Notes: a model not told the origin generated them from the sequence alone. DNA of 64,000 nt from Pseudazoarcus pumilus (GCF_002872475.1 NZ_CP025682.1:1736001-1800000); one strand, 5' to 3'; positions 1 through 11,794 are shown, counted from the stretch's first letter. A program made the numbers and translations.

Positions 1-1773
<1,773 letters not shown>

Positions 1774-1838
1774 CCCTTCGACTCCGTTGGTTTGACGAAC
1801 GGGTGGGATATGGGTGCGCCCATGCGCGATTTCAAGTG

Positions 1839-2393
1839 CTATTCGTAACGCACCTCGATGACTTCGATCTCGCGCACCCCGGCCGGGCTCATGAAACGCA
1901 CGACATCGCCCTCGCGCGCCTTGAGCAGGGCGCGCGCGAGCGGCGAGATCCAGCTGATGCGCCCATTGGCCGCATCGGCCTCGTCCACGCCGACGATCTG
2001 CCAGGTCTGCTCCGCACCCCCTGCGAGATCGTCGATGGTGACGGTGGCGCCGAAGAAGATCTGGTCGTTGCCCGCCTGCATCTGCGGGTCCACGACTTCG
2101 GCGTTTTCGACACGCTTGATCAGGAAGCGGATGCGACGGTCGATCTCGCGCAAACGCTTCTTGCCGTAGATGTAGTCGCCGTTCTCGGAGCGGTCGCCGT
2201 TGGCGGCGGCCCAGGCGACGGTCTCCACGAGCTTGGGACGCTCGCGCTTGACCAGTTGCTCGAGTTCGTCACGCAAGGCGTCGTAGCCGTGCCGCGTGAC
2301 GTAGTTCTTGCTGCCGGGCGGCAGGCGCACGGCGGCGGGAACCTCCTGCTCGTCCTCGTCGCCGTCGCCTTCCCTGGTAAATGCCTTGCTCAT
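1839..2393 (-). CDS. greB: Transcription elongation factor GreB
   Basis: 184-residue Gre factor that rescues backtracked RNA polymerase by stimulating transcript cleavage. After a roughly 25-residue acidic N-terminal extension, the coiled-coil domain carries the loop motif [14 protein letters not shown] and then [13 protein letters not shown], which is the GreB rather than GreA pattern (GDRSEN with the downstream [10 protein letters not shown]). The C-terminal FKBP-like domain ends with [14 protein letters not shown]. The extension makes it longer than the roughly 158-residue E. coli protein. It lies upstream of htpG on the same strand and may be a separate unit. Confidence 0.95.
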   Translation of the reverse strand: MSKAFTREGDGDEDEQEVPAAVRLPPGSKNYVTRHGYDALRDELEQLVKRERPKLVETVAWAAANGDRSENGDYIYGKKRLREIDRRIRFLIKRVENAEVVDPQMQAGNDQIFFGATVTIDDLAGGAEQTWQIVGVDEADAANGRISWISPLARALLKAREGDVVRFMSPAGVREIEVIEVRYE

Positions 2394-2427
2394 GTCCGTC
2401 CGGTTGCGTGCAGTGAATCGGAGACGC

Positions 2428-2658
2428 TCAATGGTAGATCGCCTGCTGCGTCATCAGCGCACCGAAATGGCCGATGAATTCATCCACCTTGTCGGGGTCG
2501 GCCGACTCCGCCCACAGTTCGAGTTCGGCGCGAAAACGTTGCGCTGCCTCGTCACGCATCATGCCGCCGCGACCGATGCGCTTGTCGATGACCTCGACCG
2601 CGTCGATCGCCGGATAGTCCACCACGTACAGTTCGGGGCTGTTGCACACAACTCTCAT
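2428..2658 (-). CDS. DUF3567 family protein
   Basis: 76-residue protein of the DUF3567 family, a small group found mainly in Betaproteobacteria with no known function. The recognisable parts are the N-terminal VVCNSPELYVVDYP and the C-terminal helical KVDEFIGHFGALMTQ. The ATG at 2658 was chosen because a strong ribosome binding site (GAAGGAG) precedes it by about seven bases; the upstream in-frame extension lacks such a site and looks non-coding. It sits 34 bp upstream of greB on the same strand. Confidence 0.85.
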   Translation of the reverse strand: MRVVCNSPELYVVDYPAIDAVEVIDKRIGRGGMMRDEAAQRFRAELELWAESADPDKVDEFIGHFGALMTQQAIYH

Positions 2659-2829
2659 GGTCGTTCTCCTTCGTGGCCTCGCCCGCACCGGATGGTGGGA
2701 CGCGTGTCGTATTGAACATCGGGTCGTAAAGCGGCTTTTCAAGACGCGTCGGGGCACCTCCGATCATGTTGTCATCGATGGGTCGCACGCCTACCATAGC
2801 ACCCGACAGGTGCCCATGGACGACGCGCA

Positions 2830-3042
2830 ATGAGCGAACACGATGCCGAAGCCGAAACGTTCCGCCTGCGCCTGGAGGAACTGCGCGAGGAACACCGCGA
2901 CCTCGACGCGGCCATCGACCGGCTGGCGGCGGCGCCGGTCGAGGATGTGCTGCTGTTGCGCCGCCTCAAGAAGCGCAAGCTGGCGCTGAAGGATCGCATC
3001 ACCGCGCTCGAGCGCGTGGTCGAACCGGGCGACTTCGCGTAA
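2830..3042 (+). CDS. DUF465 / YdcH-like small coiled-coil protein
   Basis: 70-residue, highly charged helical protein of the DUF465 (YdcH) family. The family hallmark is the C-terminal RRLKKRKLALKDRI followed by a short tail; the N-terminal half is a heptad-like helix (EETF/LEELREEHRDLD type). Function is unknown in the family. It is divergent from the DUF3567 gene, so the 171-bp gap at 2659-2829 must hold both promoters. Confidence 0.85.
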   Translation: MSEHDAEAETFRLRLEELREEHRDLDAAIDRLAAAPVEDVLLLRRLKKRKLALKDRITALERVVEPGDFA

Positions 3043-3121
3043 GCGCACCTGCAGCAAGAACACAACAGGGTGCCTCGAAGAACCGTAGCGAGCGGTTGGA
3101 GTGCAAGGCGCACGGAGCGCA

Positions 3122-3157
3122 GGATGCGAGACATATCACATTGATAGGCGAGCATCC
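3122..3157. repeat. Nested inverted repeat in intergenic region (candidate dispersed repeat)
   Basis: An outer pair GGATGC/GCATCC (3122-3127, 3152-3157) encloses an inner pair TATCA/TGATA (3134-3138, 3142-3146) around a 3-nt centre. It sits in the 223-bp gap between DUF465 and DUF2189, and an A/C-rich run (about 3212-3239, mostly A) follows just before the next ribosome binding site. No coding potential is seen in the gap. The shape resembles a dispersed palindromic repeat, but the window holds only this one copy. Confidence 0.4.
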
Positions 3158-3265
3158 GGGCACCGCGCAACGCAGCAATCCGACCGCGCAGCAGGTTATT
3201 CGAGGTATCCAAAAAAAAAACAAACAACAACAAAAAACGCCACGACACACCTGAGGAGGGAGCAG

Positions 3266-4072
3266 ATGTCGCAATCCGGCAACGCCGCCAACGAGGAGGA
3301 GGGCCTGCCCTTTCCGCGTCCGAGAAACGTCTCCGTCGGCGCCCCCTTGCGGTGGCTCGTTCGGGGCTTCGACGACTTTCGCAGCTGTCCGGTTCCCAGC
3401 CTGTTCTACGGTTTCTGTTTCGCCGGAATGGGCCTGCTGATGACCTTCGTCTTCGAGCACGCCTACGAATACGCGATGGCGGTCACTTCGGGCTTCCTGC
3501 TGCTCGGCCCCTTCCTCGCCATGGGTCTGTACGAGATCAGCCGCCGCCACGAGCGCGGCGAGGGCTGTTCGCTCGCGCCCACGCTCACGGTGTGGCGCCG
3601 CAACGCCGGCAACATCGGCATCTTCGCCGTCGTGCTGGGCATCGTCTTCATCGTCTGGGCACGCGCCTCGCTGGTCATCTTCGCGCTCTTCTACACCAGC
3701 GAGATGCCCAATCTGTCGGGCTTTCTCAAGCAGCTGCTGGTGGTCGACAACCTCGAGTTCCTGGCCATCTACACCGGCATCGGCCTGATCTTCGCGACCG
3801 TCGCCTTCGCCTTCAGCGTCGCCTCGCTGCCGCTGATGCTCGACCGCAACCAGGATGCGGTCTCGTCCATGCTCGGCAGCGTCGGCGCCCTGCTGCACAA
3901 CCCGGCAGCGATGATCGTGTGGGCTACGCTGATCGTCGGCTGCACGGCGATCGGCTTCCTCACCTTCCACCTCGGACTGGTAATCCTGATGCCGCTGGTG
4001 GGTCACGCCACCTGGCACGCCTACCGCGACCTCATCGAACCACTCGAAACCACCCCGCGCCCGCGCGACTGA
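3266..4072 (+). CDS. DUF2189 integral membrane protein
   Basis: 268-residue inner-membrane protein of the DUF2189 family (function unknown). A short cytoplasmic N-terminus ends in RGFDDFRSCPVPSLFYG, followed by about six hydrophobic segments, the first at residues 50-70 (FYGFCFAGMGLLMTFVF). The ATG at 3266 is preceded by GAGGAGGG. No transport or catalytic signature is visible. It converges on the EEP-family gene, whose stop is 12 bp away. Confidence 0.85.
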   Translation: MSQSGNAANEEEGLPFPRPRNVSVGAPLRWLVRGFDDFRSCPVPSLFYGFCFAGMGLLMTFVFEHAYEYAMAVTSGFLLLGPFLAMGLYEISRRHERGEGCSLAPTLTVWRRNAGNIGIFAVVLGIVFIVWARASLVIFALFYTSEMPNLSGFLKQLLVVDNLEFLAIYTGIGLIFATVAFAFSVASLPLMLDRNQDAVSSMLGSVGALLHNPAAMIVWATLIVGCTAIGFLTFHLGLVILMPLVGHATWHAYRDLIEPLETTPRPRD

Positions 4073-4084
4073 ACGCCCGCGCGC

Positions 4085-4936
4085 TCAGTACTCCAGTTCC
4101 AGCACCACCGGCTGGTGGTCGGAGGCCGGCGTCGCGGTCTCGACCGCAACCGCGCGCACGCGCGGCGCGATACGCTGTGACACCCAGAAGTAGTCGCAGC
4201 AGTACTGCCGGTCGGGCCAGTCGGCGCCATGCAGACCCACCGTGGGGTCATGCGCGAGGGCACCGTTGGCCTCACACCAGGCGTCGACCCAGCCCACCCC
4301 CTCATCAGCCGTGGGCTCGGCCATCAGCGCGTAGTCGGGCGAATCCGGCTCCATGTTGAAGTCACCGCAGATCACCGCTTCGAGCGGACGCGGCTGCCGC
4401 ACGAAGGCCGGATTGGCGTCCCTGCGGCTCGTTGCCGCCGTCCCCGCGTGGCCAGCGGCCTCCTCCTGCAACTGACGCAGGGCCATGATCTGAGTGCGCC
4501 GCTGCAAGGCGGAGTAGTACTCGAGGTGGGTCGTGAGCACGCGCAGCGGCCCCGAAGGCGCGGCGAGTACGGCCTCGACGCAGCAACGCGGCATACCGGG
4601 CACACCCGCATCGGCCGGGAATGGCAAGGCGTGACGGGACACCGCGCCGACCGGCAGGGCCGACAGCAGCAGGTTGCCGAACTGACCGCGCCCGCCGTAC
4701 GTGCCGGGCACGTCCACACCGGCGCCGAATACCGCCTCGTGCCCTGGAAAGGCCGCAACCAGCGCGGCCACCTCGTCGACCGGATCGGACGCCAGATCGG
4801 GGAAGCCACGTACCACTTCCTGCAGGCAGATCACGTCCGCACCGCCCATGTCACGCAGCGCGGCGATGGTGCGATCGAGTGCGACACGCCCGTCGGCGCC
4901 GCGTCCCCATTGAATGTTCCACGTGATGATGCGCAT
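4085..4936 (-). CDS. Endonuclease/exonuclease/phosphatase family protein
   Basis: 283-residue EEP-fold metal-dependent hydrolase. The motifs that build the active site are present in order: TWNIQWG at the N-terminus (Asn), LQEV near residue 40 (metal-binding Glu), GDFNM near residue 195 and SDHQPV at the C-terminus (catalytic Asp-His). The family includes sphingomyelinases, inositol phosphatases and DNases; nothing visible fixes the substrate, and no signal peptide is seen. The ATG at 4936 has a GAGGGAGG site upstream. It is divergent from the CDF exporter with only 60 bp between the start codons. Confidence 0.85.
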   Translation of the reverse strand: MRIITWNIQWGRGADGRVALDRTIAALRDMGGADVICLQEVVRGFPDLASDPVDEVAALVAAFPGHEAVFGAGVDVPGTYGGRGQFGNLLLSALPVGAVSRHALPFPADAGVPGMPRCCVEAVLAAPSGPLRVLTTHLEYYSALQRRTQIMALRQLQEEAAGHAGTAATSRRDANPAFVRQPRPLEAVICGDFNMEPDSPDYALMAEPTADEGVGWVDAWCEANGALAHDPTVGLHGADWPDRQYCCDYFWVSQRIAPRVRAVAVETATPASDHQPVVLELEY

Positions 4937-4996
4937 GATGTAGCCTCCCTCTTCCCGGCCGTCCGGCCATCTACGCAGCGACGAACGATAAACCCG

Positions 4997-5947
4997 ATGG
5001 CGCATTCCCACCACGGCCACGACCACGCCCATTCGCATTCCGGCCACGGCCATCACCACCACGATCACGGCCGCGACGCCTCGGCGCGTGTGCTCACGCT
5101 CGCGCTGCTGCTCACACTGGGTTTCGCCGCGGTCGAGGCCGTGGCCGGCTGGTGGTCGGGTTCGCTGGCACTGCTTTCGGACGCCGGCCACATGGTCACC
5201 GACAGCATGGCGCTGGCCATCGCCGCGGCCGCCGCGCGGCTGTCGCGTCTGCCGGCCAGCCACACCCACACCTATGGCCTGCGCCGCGTCGAGACGCTGG
5301 CCGGCCTGATCAACGGGCTGACGATGCTCGCGGTGGTCGCGATCATCGCCTGGCATGCCGTCGAGCGTCTTGTCGAACCGCGTCCCGTCGAGGCCGGCGC
5401 GGTGATGGTCGTCGCCGCCATCGGCCTGATCGTGAATCTCGTCGTCGCGTGGATGCTCTCGCGCGGCGAGTCCACGCTCAACACGCGCGCCGCGCTGTTG
5501 CATGTGCTGGGCGATCTGCTCGGCTCGGTGGCCGCGCTGGCCGCCGGCATCGTGATCCACTTCACCGGGTGGACGCCGGTCGACCCGCTGCTGTCGATGC
5601 TCATCTGCGGCCTCATCCTGGCCGCCACCGTCCGCCTGCTGCGTCAGGCCACCCATACCCTGCTCGACGGCGTGCCGCCGGAACTGTCGCTGCCCGAGGT
5701 AGGTACGGCGATGGCGGCCGTCGATGGCGTCGCCTCCGTGCACGATCTGCACATCTGGAGCCTGGATTCGCGCGAAGCGGCGCTGTCGGCCCACATCGTG
5801 CTACTACGCAACGACGACTGGCCGGACGTGCTGAACGCACTGCAGGCGCTGCTGGCCTCGCGCTTCGGCATCGAGCACGCGACCCTGCAGCCCGAACTGC
5901 CTGCGCGTCAGGTGATCCGCTTCGCCACCCCGTCGCGCGGGCGCTGA
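4997..5947 (+). CDS. Cation diffusion facilitator (Zn/Co/Cd efflux, ZitB/CzcD type)
   Basis: 316-residue metal/proton antiporter in the inner membrane. The N-terminus (residues 3-25) is very His-rich, as in zinc-exporting CDF proteins. Six hydrophobic segments follow. The transport-site residues are visible in TM2 (D62, H65, D69 in SDAGHMVTDS) and TM5 (H169, D173 in HVLGD). The C-terminal cytoplasmic domain contains the usual HDLHIWSL motif. Zn(II) is the likely substrate given HxxxD in both helices. It is divergent from the EEP gene. Confidence 0.92.
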   Translation: MAHSHHGHDHAHSHSGHGHHHHDHGRDASARVLTLALLLTLGFAAVEAVAGWWSGSLALLSDAGHMVTDSMALAIAAAAARLSRLPASHTHTYGLRRVETLAGLINGLTMLAVVAIIAWHAVERLVEPRPVEAGAVMVVAAIGLIVNLVVAWMLSRGESTLNTRAALLHVLGDLLGSVAALAAGIVIHFTGWTPVDPLLSMLICGLILAATVRLLRQATHTLLDGVPPELSLPEVGTAMAAVDGVASVHDLHIWSLDSREAALSAHIVLLRNDDWPDVLNALQALLASRFGIEHATLQPELPARQVIRFATPSRGR

Positions 5948-6096
5948 CGTTGCGTTGACGACACACCTGTGGCGGCACGCGCGGCGGCACGAACGCCACA
6001 TCCGTCGTCGTCTCCGAGAACCTCGTTTGATCGCCTACATGCGCCGAACAACTGCGGAAATCCGGCGATCCGGGCCCGAAATCTACGACTTTCGAA

Positions 6097-6112
6097 CTAC
6101 TAGATCTAGTGT
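6097..6112. promoter_or_regulatory. Candidate NrdR box upstream of nrdJ
   Basis: A perfect 12-bp palindrome ACTAGATCTAGT (6099-6110) lies inside CTACTAGATCTAGTGT. Read on the minus strand it is ACACTAGATCTAGTAG, matching the published NrdR consensus (acaCwAtATaTwGtgt) at most positions. It is about 135 bp upstream of nrdJ in a 300-bp, unusually AT-rich gap (5948-6247) with no gene. Only one box is seen, whereas NrdR operators usually come in pairs. Confidence 0.4.
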
Positions 6113-6247
6113 GCCGTTTGTTGATGACATACCGTTGAAATTGTTAAGTTGTTGTTTTTTATAAAACTTAATTTTTTGCCTTGAGCGCCCTTCCCGGCTA
6201 TGCTTCGGAATGTCCCTCGAAACAACCATGGAGCCCTCCAGAAGATC

Positions 6248-9145
6248 ATGAGCGCGAAGAACTCCACTACCGCAGCGATCAAGGCCGACGCGACCACGCT
6301 CGCCCCGCAGGAGATCTGCACCGAAGTGCTGATCGAGAAATACGCGAAGAACGGCGAGACCGAGATTCACGAGGTTCGCGCCCGTGTCGCGCGCGCACTC
6401 GCCGCGATCGAACCCGAAGAGCGCCGCGCCCACTGGGAAGCGAAATTCCTCGAAGCGCAGGAGCACGGTTTCGTGCCGGCCGGGCGCATCAACAGCGCCG
6501 CCGGCACCCGTCTCGCGGCCACGCTGATCAACTGCTTCGTGCAGCCGGTGGGCGATTCGGTCACCGAGAGCGTCGATGGCCGTCCCGGCATCTACACCGC
6601 GCTGGCCCAGGCCGCCGAGACCATGCGCCGTGGCGGTGGCGTGGGCTATGACTTCTCGTCGATCCGCCCCAAGGGCGCGATGGTCAAGGGCACGCAGTCC
6701 AACGCCTCCGGCCCGGTGTCCTACATGCGCGTGTTCGACCGCTCGTGCGAGACGGTCGAATCGGCCGGCGCGCGCCGCGGCGCGCAGATGGGCGTGCTGC
6801 GCTGCGACCACCCGGACATCGAGGACTTCATCCACGCCAAGGACGAAGGCGACCTGACCAACTTCAACATCTCGGTAGGCGTCACCGATCCGTTCATGCA
6901 GGCGGTCGAGAAGGACACCCAGGTCGAGCTCGTGCACAAGGCCGAACCCACGCCCGAACTGCGCGAGGCCGGTGCCTACCAGCGCGACGACGGCATGTGG
7001 GTGTATCGCAAGGTGCGTGCGCGCGACCTGTGGGACCAGATCATGCGCTCGACCTACGACCACGCCGAGCCGGGCATCCTGTTCCTCGACCGCATGAACG
7101 CGGACAACAACCTGTACTACTGCGAGACCATCGAGGCCACCAACCCCTGCGCCGAACAGCCGCTGCCGCCCTACGGCTGCTGCTGCCTGGGTTCGATCAA
7201 CCTCACGCCCTTCGTGAAGAACCCGTTCACCGACCGCGCCAGCTTCGACTTCGAGGGCTTCGGCAAGGTCGTCGACGTGTCCGTGCGCATGCTCGACAAC
7301 GTGCTCGAGGCCACCCACTGGCCGCTCGAGGAACAGCATCGCGAGGCGCAGAACAAGCGCCGCGTGGGCCTGGGCTTCACCGGTCTGGGCGACACGCTGA
7401 TCATGCTGCGCACGCGCTACGACACGGCCGAGGCCTGCGCGATGGCGACGAAGATTGCCGAGTACATGCGCAATCGGGCCTATCTGGCCTCGGTCGAACT
7501 GGCCATCGAGCGCGGCCCCTTCCCGCTGTTCAACGGCGACATGTACCTGTCCGGCGGCAACTTCGCCTCGCGCCTGCCGGCCGACATCAAGGACAAGATC
7601 CGCAAGCACGGCATCCGCAACTCGCACCTGCTGTCGATCGCGCCCACCGGCACCATCTCGCTGGCCTTCGCCGACAACGCCTCCAACGGCATCGAGCCGC
7701 CCTTCTCCTACACCTATACGCGGCGCAAGCGCATGGCCGACGGCACCTTCAAGGAATACGCCGTCGAGGACTACGCCTGGCGGATGTACAAGCATGGCGG
7801 CGGCAACGTCGACAAGCTGCCCGACTACTTCGTCACCGCGCTGGAGATCTCGGCCGAAGCACACAAGAACATCGTCGCGGCCGTGGCTCCGTACGTGGAC
7901 ACCTCGATCTCCAAGACCGTCAACGTGCCGGCCGACTACCCCTACGCCGACTTCGAAGACCTCTACATGAGCGCCTGGAAGGCCGGCCTCAAGGGGCTCG
8001 CCACCTACCGCCCCAACAGCGTGCTGGGCTCGGTGCTGTCGGTCACGCCGACCGAGGAGCAGAAGCAGCCGCAGGACGTCGAACTGACCGACGCCAACCG
8101 TCGCCTGTCGATCAACAGCCTGCCCGCGCCGGTGCTCTCCAGCCTGCGCTGGCCCGGCCGTCCCGACCTGCCCGACGGCAACATGGCCTGGACCTACATG
8201 CTCAACAGCCCGCAGGGCGAGTTCGCACTGTTCGTCGGCCACATCGAGCGTGACGCCGAGGGCAACTTCACCAACGACAGCAAGGGCGTGGACCACTTCC
8301 CGTTCGAGGTCTGGGTCAACGGCGCCGACCAGCCGCGCGGCCTCGGCGCCGTGGCCAAGACGCTGTCCATGGACATGCGCGCCAACGATCGTGGCTGGCT
8401 CAAGCTCAAGCTCGACACGCTGGCCCGCACCATCGGCGAGAAGTCCTTCGAGATGCCTTTCCCGCCGCATGGCGAGAAGCAGCTCTTCCCCGGCGTGGTC
8501 TCGGCCTTCGCCCAGGTCGTGCGTTACCGCTGCGAGAAGCTCGGCGCGCTCGACGGCGACGCCCCCACCCCGGTGCTCGACAGCCTGTTCAGCCTGCAGG
8601 AACCCAAGACCGGCACCGACGGCACGCTGTCCTGGACGGTCGACATCAGCAACCCGGCCACCAGCGAAGACTTCGTGCTGGGCCTGAAGGAAATCACGCT
8701 GCCCGACGGCGTCACCCGCCCGTACTCGGTATGGCTGTCCGGCAACTACCCGCGTGCGCTCGACGGCCTCACGCGCATCCTCGCGCTCGACATGCGCGTG
8801 ATGGACCCGGCCTGGATCGGCATGAAGCTGCGCAAGCTGCTGAGCTACCCCGAGCCGCTGGGCGACTTCATGGCCTTCGTGCCCGGCACCCGTCGCCAGC
8901 AGAACTTCCCGAGCACGGTGGCCTACATGGCACGGCTCATCATCCACCGCTACGCGATGCTCGGCGTGCTCGACGAGAACGGCTACCCGACCCGCGAAAT
9001 GGGCATCCTCGAGGCCCCGCACAAGAGCAGCGACCCGGAAGTCATGCAGGGCGGCCTGTGCGCCGAATGCGGCAACCAGTCCGTGATCCGCAAGGACGGC
9101 TGCGACTTCTGCACGGCCTGCGGCGCGGTGGGGACCTGCGGGTGA
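6248..9145 (+). CDS. nrdJ: Adenosylcobalamin-dependent (class II) ribonucleotide reductase
   Basis: 965-residue class II reductase making deoxyribonucleotides with B12 as radical source, so it needs no oxygen, useful to a denitrifier. The catalytic barrel carries the [13 protein letters not shown] loop, the [14 protein letters not shown] active-site strand (Asn-Cys-Glu) and the [13 protein letters not shown] nucleotide loop. After about residue 620 two related segments follow (FEVWVNG...RGLGAV and YSVWLSG...RALDGL), as in the NrdJb part of proteins split in Pseudomonas. The C-terminus has a four-Cys CxxC pair ([13 protein letters not shown]), probably for zinc or thiol shuttling. The ATG at 6248 fits the family better than an in-frame ATG at 6200. 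Confidence 0.95.
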   Translation: MSAKNSTTAAIKADATTLAPQEICTEVLIEKYAKNGETEIHEVRARVARALAAIEPEERRAHWEAKFLEAQEHGFVPAGRINSAAGTRLAATLINCFVQPVGDSVTESVDGRPGIYTALAQAAETMRRGGGVGYDFSSIRPKGAMVKGTQSNASGPVSYMRVFDRSCETVESAGARRGAQMGVLRCDHPDIEDFIHAKDEGDLTNFNISVGVTDPFMQAVEKDTQVELVHKAEPTPELREAGAYQRDDGMWVYRKVRARDLWDQIMRSTYDHAEPGILFLDRMNADNNLYYCETIEATNPCAEQPLPPYGCCCLGSINLTPFVKNPFTDRASFDFEGFGKVVDVSVRMLDNVLEATHWPLEEQHREAQNKRRVGLGFTGLGDTLIMLRTRYDTAEACAMATKIAEYMRNRAYLASVELAIERGPFPLFNGDMYLSGGNFASRLPADIKDKIRKHGIRNSHLLSIAPTGTISLAFADNASNGIEPPFSYTYTRRKRMADGTFKEYAVEDYAWRMYKHGGGNVDKLPDYFVTALEISAEAHKNIVAAVAPYVDTSISKTVNVPADYPYADFEDLYMSAWKAGLKGLATYRPNSVLGSVLSVTPTEEQKQPQDVELTDANRRLSINSLPAPVLSSLRWPGRPDLPDGNMAWTYMLNSPQGEFALFVGHIERDAEGNFTNDSKGVDHFPFEVWVNGADQPRGLGAVAKTLSMDMRANDRGWLKLKLDTLARTIGEKSFEMPFPPHGEKQLFPGVVSAFAQVVRYRCEKLGALDGDAPTPVLDSLFSLQEPKTGTDGTLSWTVDISNPATSEDFVLGLKEITLPDGVTRPYSVWLSGNYPRALDGLTRILALDMRVMDPAWIGMKLRKLLSYPEPLGDFMAFVPGTRRQQNFPSTVAYMARLIIHRYAMLGVLDENGYPTREMGILEAPHKSSDPEVMQGGLCAECGNQSVIRKDGCDFCTACGAVGTCG

Positions 9146-9159
9146 ACTAGGAGAACGCG

Positions 9160-10023
9160 ATGAGCGACGCAACGAAATCAGATATCTCATTGGATCGCAA
9201 ACGGCTGTGTAACCCTTGGGCACATCTTGATGAAAACGGCGGTTTCAGTGCCTTCACACCGATTGCATCACAACTAAGCAACCGGCCGACTGAACGTTTC
9301 GCGGCGGAGTGTTCGAGGTTCTTGCAACGTACGCGGAGCGTCAAGGATCCGAGCGATACGCAGATCATGGAGTTTGCGGTTGAATTGCAACGCATGCTTT
9401 GGAGAGAGCACGTTAGACAGAACGGAGGGATGTCGCCAAGTGACCCGATCCAAGTTCTCGATCCTGCCTTCGCAATCAAGCGCCTCGGCTACGGGTATCA
9501 CGAAGAAGACACGCTCGGAGAAATGCGAAACAACGGGCAGACTGTCGAAGTTGCTGGCGTAATCGACCATGAATCACGTCACGTAAAGATTTCAAAGCGG
9601 CACCCGCCGGTAACGCGTCTTTTTAGCGCGGCTCATGAGCTTGGGCACTTGCTCATGCACCCTCAGGGCGGACTCCATCGAGACCTTCCGATGGACGGGG
9701 CAAGGATTGCGCGTGACAAACGTGAGAGACAAGCTGATAAATTCGCATCGTACTTTCTGATGCCTGAGAAATTATTACGCGAGGAGTTCAAGAAGCGATT
9801 CTTGACTGAACAGTTCCGAATTTCAGACGAAACTGCCTTTGCGCTTGCGAACACGACTCAAAGCGATCTGCAGCGGAAGGCCTCGAGTCTGCGGGCACTG
9901 AGTCGGTTGCTTTCGGAAGCACAGTCGTACAACCGCATACGTTTCATTTCGTTAGCTCAACAGTTCGGGGTGTCCCGAGAAGCAATGGCGATTCGCTTGG
10001 AAGAAATCGGAGCCATCTCGTAG
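9160..10023 (+). CDS. ImmA/IrrE-type zinc metallopeptidase
   Basis: 287-residue protein with an ImmA/IrrE metallopeptidase core. The zinc motif HELGH is at residues 159-163 in AAHELGHLLMHP, followed by RERQADKFASYFLMP (third ligand region) and a C-terminal helical part ending VSREAMAIRLEEIG. Relatives cleave Xre-type repressors after a signal such as DNA damage. The roughly 100 N-terminal residues are unrecognised. Base composition is clearly lower in GC than the neighbours and codon use differs, which suggests recent acquisition. It starts 14 bp after nrdJ with an AGGAG site, so it probably shares that transcript. No Xre repressor partner is adjacent. Confidence 0.8.
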   Translation: MSDATKSDISLDRKRLCNPWAHLDENGGFSAFTPIASQLSNRPTERFAAECSRFLQRTRSVKDPSDTQIMEFAVELQRMLWREHVRQNGGMSPSDPIQVLDPAFAIKRLGYGYHEEDTLGEMRNNGQTVEVAGVIDHESRHVKISKRHPPVTRLFSAAHELGHLLMHPQGGLHRDLPMDGARIARDKRERQADKFASYFLMPEKLLREEFKKRFLTEQFRISDETAFALANTTQSDLQRKASSLRALSRLLSEAQSYNRIRFISLAQQFGVSREAMAIRLEEIGAIS

Positions 10024-10117
10024 AACGGATGTCCGTGCGAGCCACCGTGTCGGCGTTAGGGTAATCTCTCCGCTCGACTCGACTACCCGCGCGCAGCTCG
10101 TTCACGGAGAATCGCTC

Positions 10118-11662
10118 ATGACGTTTATCTCGCATGCGACAGCCCGATTGGTGGCAGTGGGCTGCGCGGCGCTGTTATCTGTCGCTCCTGCGGTCCCCCA
10201 AGATTCCAGCGTCCGTTCCTCGCCCTTCGAAATCACCACCCCCGGACCGGCAGCCGTGGTCAACGCCGCGGCGCACTACGTCGACGAGATCTTCGCGCAG
10301 ACGCTGGCCTCGCTGGAGCTGATTGCGGCCACACCGGAGGCGCGCGCGGGTGACTGGGAGGGGGTGCGGCGCTATCTGCTGAAGTTCGAACCGCGGCTGG
10401 CGGCGATCCATTTCTACCTGCGGCCGGACGGGCGTTACTACACGCGTGGCAGCGGGCTGATGCCGGCGAACCTGACCGACCGGCCGTATTTCGAGCCGCT
10501 GTTCGCGGGCGAGCCGGTACGCGGATATCCGGTGATCAGCCGCGCCACCGGGCGCAAGGTCGCAGTGCTGGCGGTGCCGGTGTTCGACGACACGCGCGTG
10601 GTCGGCGCGGTGGGCGCGTCGGTGTTCCTTGACGAACTGCGCGTTCGGCTCAACGCGGAGTTGGCCTTGCCGGCCGGCTACACCTGGTTCGTGGTCGACC
10701 GCGATGGCAACACCCTGCTCGACCGCGACCCCGAGTACATCCTGATGAACGTATTCGAACAAGGCGGCGCGGCGATGCAGACGGCGGTACGCGCGGCACA
10801 GGATTCGGACTCGGGGATCGCGCAATACGCGTTTGGCGGCTCACGTACGGCGCATTACCGGCGGCTGCCGACGATGGACTGGTGGATGTTCCTCGCCCGC
10901 CAGGGCAACCCCGAGATCGACGTGCCGCCCGGGCACGTCCAGGCGCTCGACACCGTGACCGAGACGCTGCAGCGCGAACTCGACACCATCGACGCGGCGC
11001 TGAGCGCAGCCATCGACCGCCACGGCGCGGTCGACCCGGACGAGGATCTGCACACCCTGCTGGAGACCGTGGCAAACGCGAGCGCGCATGTGGCCAACGC
11101 CGCCTTCATCGACGCCGACGGCGTGATGCGTCAGATCGCACCACGCGACCACGCGGCCGTCGAAGGTACGGACGTATCGCACCAGGCCCATGTGCGCACC
11201 ATGCTCCAGGTGCCCACGGCACGCTTCGGCCCGGCCTTCGACGCGGCCGAGGGCGGTCTGGGGGCGAGCGTGATGCGACCGGTGTTCGACGCGCGCGGGC
11301 GCTTCGTCGGGGCGGTCAGTGCGCTCGTGCGGCCGAGCGCACTCGCGCGCGCGGTGCATGTCCATCCACCGGGCGACGGACAGGAGCTGTGGCTGATGCA
11401 GCCGGACGGCCGCATCCTGCACGACGAGGACGCGGGCGAGATCGGACGCGTGCTGTTCACCGACCCGGCCTACGCGCAATACGCCGGCTTGCAGGCGCTG
11501 GGCCGCTCGATCGCCGGAAGCCCGGAAGGTGCGGGTGGCTACGTGTTCCCGGCTGCGGGCTCGAGCAAGGATCTGGTCAAGCACGCGGCCTGGCGCACGG
11601 TGCGCCTGCATGACGGGCAATGGCGTGTGGTGCTCGCCTGGCAGGCCTTCGACGGCAACTGA
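10118..11662 (+). CDS. Secreted periplasmic protein with two tandem dCache-like domains
   Basis: 514 residues. An N-terminal signal peptide (residues 1-27, hydrophobic LVAVGCAALLSVAPAV) is followed by two Cache-like sensor modules: about residues 45-270 (YYTRGSGLMP, DRPYFEPLF, GAVGASVFLDEL) and about 285-505 (AAFIDADGVM, FVGAVSALVRPS). Cache domains bind small ligands in the periplasm. No second membrane segment, HAMP or kinase/cyclase output follows, so it cannot signal alone; it may be a soluble ligand sensor or co-receptor. The neighbouring downstream ThiY-GGDEF protein is a plausible partner, but this is inference. Confidence 0.7.
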   Translation: MTFISHATARLVAVGCAALLSVAPAVPQDSSVRSSPFEITTPGPAAVVNAAAHYVDEIFAQTLASLELIAATPEARAGDWEGVRRYLLKFEPRLAAIHFYLRPDGRYYTRGSGLMPANLTDRPYFEPLFAGEPVRGYPVISRATGRKVAVLAVPVFDDTRVVGAVGASVFLDELRVRLNAELALPAGYTWFVVDRDGNTLLDRDPEYILMNVFEQGGAAMQTAVRAAQDSDSGIAQYAFGGSRTAHYRRLPTMDWWMFLARQGNPEIDVPPGHVQALDTVTETLQRELDTIDAALSAAIDRHGAVDPDEDLHTLLETVANASAHVANAAFIDADGVMRQIAPRDHAAVEGTDVSHQAHVRTMLQVPTARFGPAFDAAEGGLGASVMRPVFDARGRFVGAVSALVRPSALARAVHVHPPGDGQELWLMQPDGRILHDEDAGEIGRVLFTDPAYAQYAGLQALGRSIAGSPEGAGGYVFPAAGSSKDLVKHAAWRTVRLHDGQWRVVLAWQAFDGN

Positions 11663-11794
11663 GGGCGGCTCGCGCACCGATCGGCGCGCGCAGGTGTGAC
11701 AAATCTGGCGCATGCGGGTAAACGCGGTTTCGACCCCCATGTCGCCGGTGTAGGCTGAATTGACGCTGATGCGTCTTCGGGAGCCTGGCCCACC

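Noticed and set aside
6200-6247. Upstream in-frame ATG for nrdJ
   Set aside because: Extra 16 residues do not match the family; no better ribosome binding site. Cannot be fully excluded.
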